Notes under the pieces: model-generated | What the model saw: the letters and a program-made list of their open reading frames with translations, nothing else | What the model was told of the DNA's origin: nothing | The model's database searches: none | Part shown: in pieces, positions 7,920-8,511 of the stretch | Layout of the letters: each line of letters begins with the position of its first letter | How positions within the stretch are numbered: the stretch's first letter is position 1 | Translations under genes and position numbers: made by a program | Origin: Betaproteobacteria bacterium UBA2293 | GTDB taxonomy: Bacteria; Pseudomonadota; Gammaproteobacteria; Burkholderiales; Rhodocyclaceae | Reading direction: 5' to 3' | Assembly: GCA_002345845.1 (NCBI GenBank) | Contig: DDWF01000187.1 | Location: forward strand, 1 to 8,511 | DNA: 8,511 bases

Positions 7920-8511
7920 GTGAAAATTCTCGTCACCGGCGCCGCCGGTTTTATCGGCATGACCACCACCCTGCGCCTGCTGGCCCGCGGCGATCAGGTT
8001 GTCGGCCTCGACAACCTTAACGACTACTACGAAGTGACGCTCAAGGAGAGCCGCCTGGCCCGCCTGACCGGCCATGCCAACTTCCGCTTCGTCAAGCTCG
8101 ATGTCGCCGACCGCCCAGGCATGGAGGCCTTGTTCGCCGCCGAGAAATTCGACAAGGTGATCCACCTGGCCGCCCAGGCCGGCGTCCGCTACTCGCTGCA
8201 GAATCCGCATGCCTACATCGAGAGCAACATCGTCGGCTTCACCAACATCCTCGAAGGCTGCCGCCACAACAAGGTGGCGCATCTGGTCTATGCCTCCAGC
8301 TCCAGCGTCTATGGCGGCAACACGAAAATGCCCTTCTCCGAGCACGACAGCGTCGACCACCCGGTCAGCCTGTACGCAGCAACCAAGAAGGCCAACGAGC
8401 TGATGGCACACACCTACAGCCACCTCTACGGCCTGCCGACCACCGGCCTGCGCTTTTTCACCGTTTATGGTCCGTGGGGCCGGCCGGACATGGCCCTGTT
8501 CCTGTTCACCA
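7920..8511 (+). CDS. NAD-dependent epimerase, UDP-glucuronate 4-epimerase type (3' end outside window)
   Basis: An extended short-chain dehydrogenase/reductase that most likely interconverts UDP-glucuronate and UDP-galacturonate for capsule, LPS or exopolysaccharide. The first 197 codons are present; relatives are about 335 residues. The N-terminal NAD motif is TGAAGFIG (6-13, GxxGxxG), and D31 at the end of strand 2 favours [14 protein letters not shown], the ASSSSVYG strand (125-132) and Y152-x3-K156 give the catalytic Ser/Tyr/Lys set. [15 protein letters not shown] at the edge is typical of CapI/LpsL-like UDP-glucuronate epimerases rather than GalE. The start is GTG at 7920: it follows AGGA (7908-7911) at 8 bp, and an in-frame TGA at 7896 leaves no other start. 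It is divergent from waaC and probably opens a surface polysaccharide gene set. Confidence 0.9.
   Translation, partial: MKILVTGAAGFIGMTTTLRLLARGDQVVGLDNLNDYYEVTLKESRLARLTGHANFRFVKLDVADRPGMEALFAAEKFDKVIHLAAQAGVRYSLQNPHAYIESNIVGFTNILEGCRHNKVAHLVYASSSSVYGGNTKMPFSEHDSVDHPVSLYAATKKANELMAHTYSHLYGLPTTGLRFFTVYGPWGRPDMALFLFT

Noticed and set aside
7769..7969. Upstream extension of the waaC reading frame
   Set aside because: The frame is open, but the extra residues do not resemble WaaC and would overlap the divergent epimerase start. The conserved N-terminus MRILIVKTSSLGD begins at 7768.

Overview
The window looks like ordinary chromosomal DNA of a GC-rich, Gram-negative betaproteobacterium, most likely Rhodocyclales (Dechloromonas/Azonexus-like). 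I infer this from GC-rich codon use, LPS-core genes (waaA, waaC), a TolC channel, and a gene order that I associate with that group from memory. No mobile element, CRISPR array, tRNA or rRNA gene is visible. All six complete genes appear intact; thiC and the last epimerase gene are cut by the window edges.

Layout: (1) 1-1436, minus strand: most of thiC (thiamine pyrimidine synthase), with its C-terminus outside the window. Its leader carries a TPP riboswitch (1489-1579) and a hairpin that could hide the ribosome-binding site. (2) 1704-3161, plus strand: a secreted two-domain protein, an adhesin-E-like domain joined by a long Ala/Pro/Lys linker to an alpha-carbonic-anhydrase fold. The carbonic anhydrase domain lacks one of the three zinc histidines, so it is probably not a normal enzyme. 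(3) 3222-5596, plus strand: a tightly packed operon of a protein-L-isoaspartate methyltransferase-like protein, a single-domain rhodanese and a TolC-family outer-membrane protein. It is preceded by a consensus -10 box and a perfect 10-bp inverted repeat between promoter and start codon. (4) 5562-7768, minus strand: waaC then waaA, overlapping translationally, for inner LPS core assembly (heptose I and Kdo transfer). waaA runs 35 bp into the end of tolC from the opposite side. (5) 7920-8511, plus strand: the first 197 codons of a UDP-glucuronate 4-epimerase-type SDR gene, divergent from waaC, probably the start of a surface polysaccharide region.

From tolC onward the window is devoted to the cell envelope: outer-membrane export, LPS core and nucleotide-sugar supply. 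The most notable points are the degenerate carbonic anhydrase active site in the two-domain protein, the methyltransferase-like protein that lacks signature residues of its family, the unexplained dyad in front of its operon, and small departures from consensus in the TPP aptamer core. I did not find a clearly new multi-gene system.
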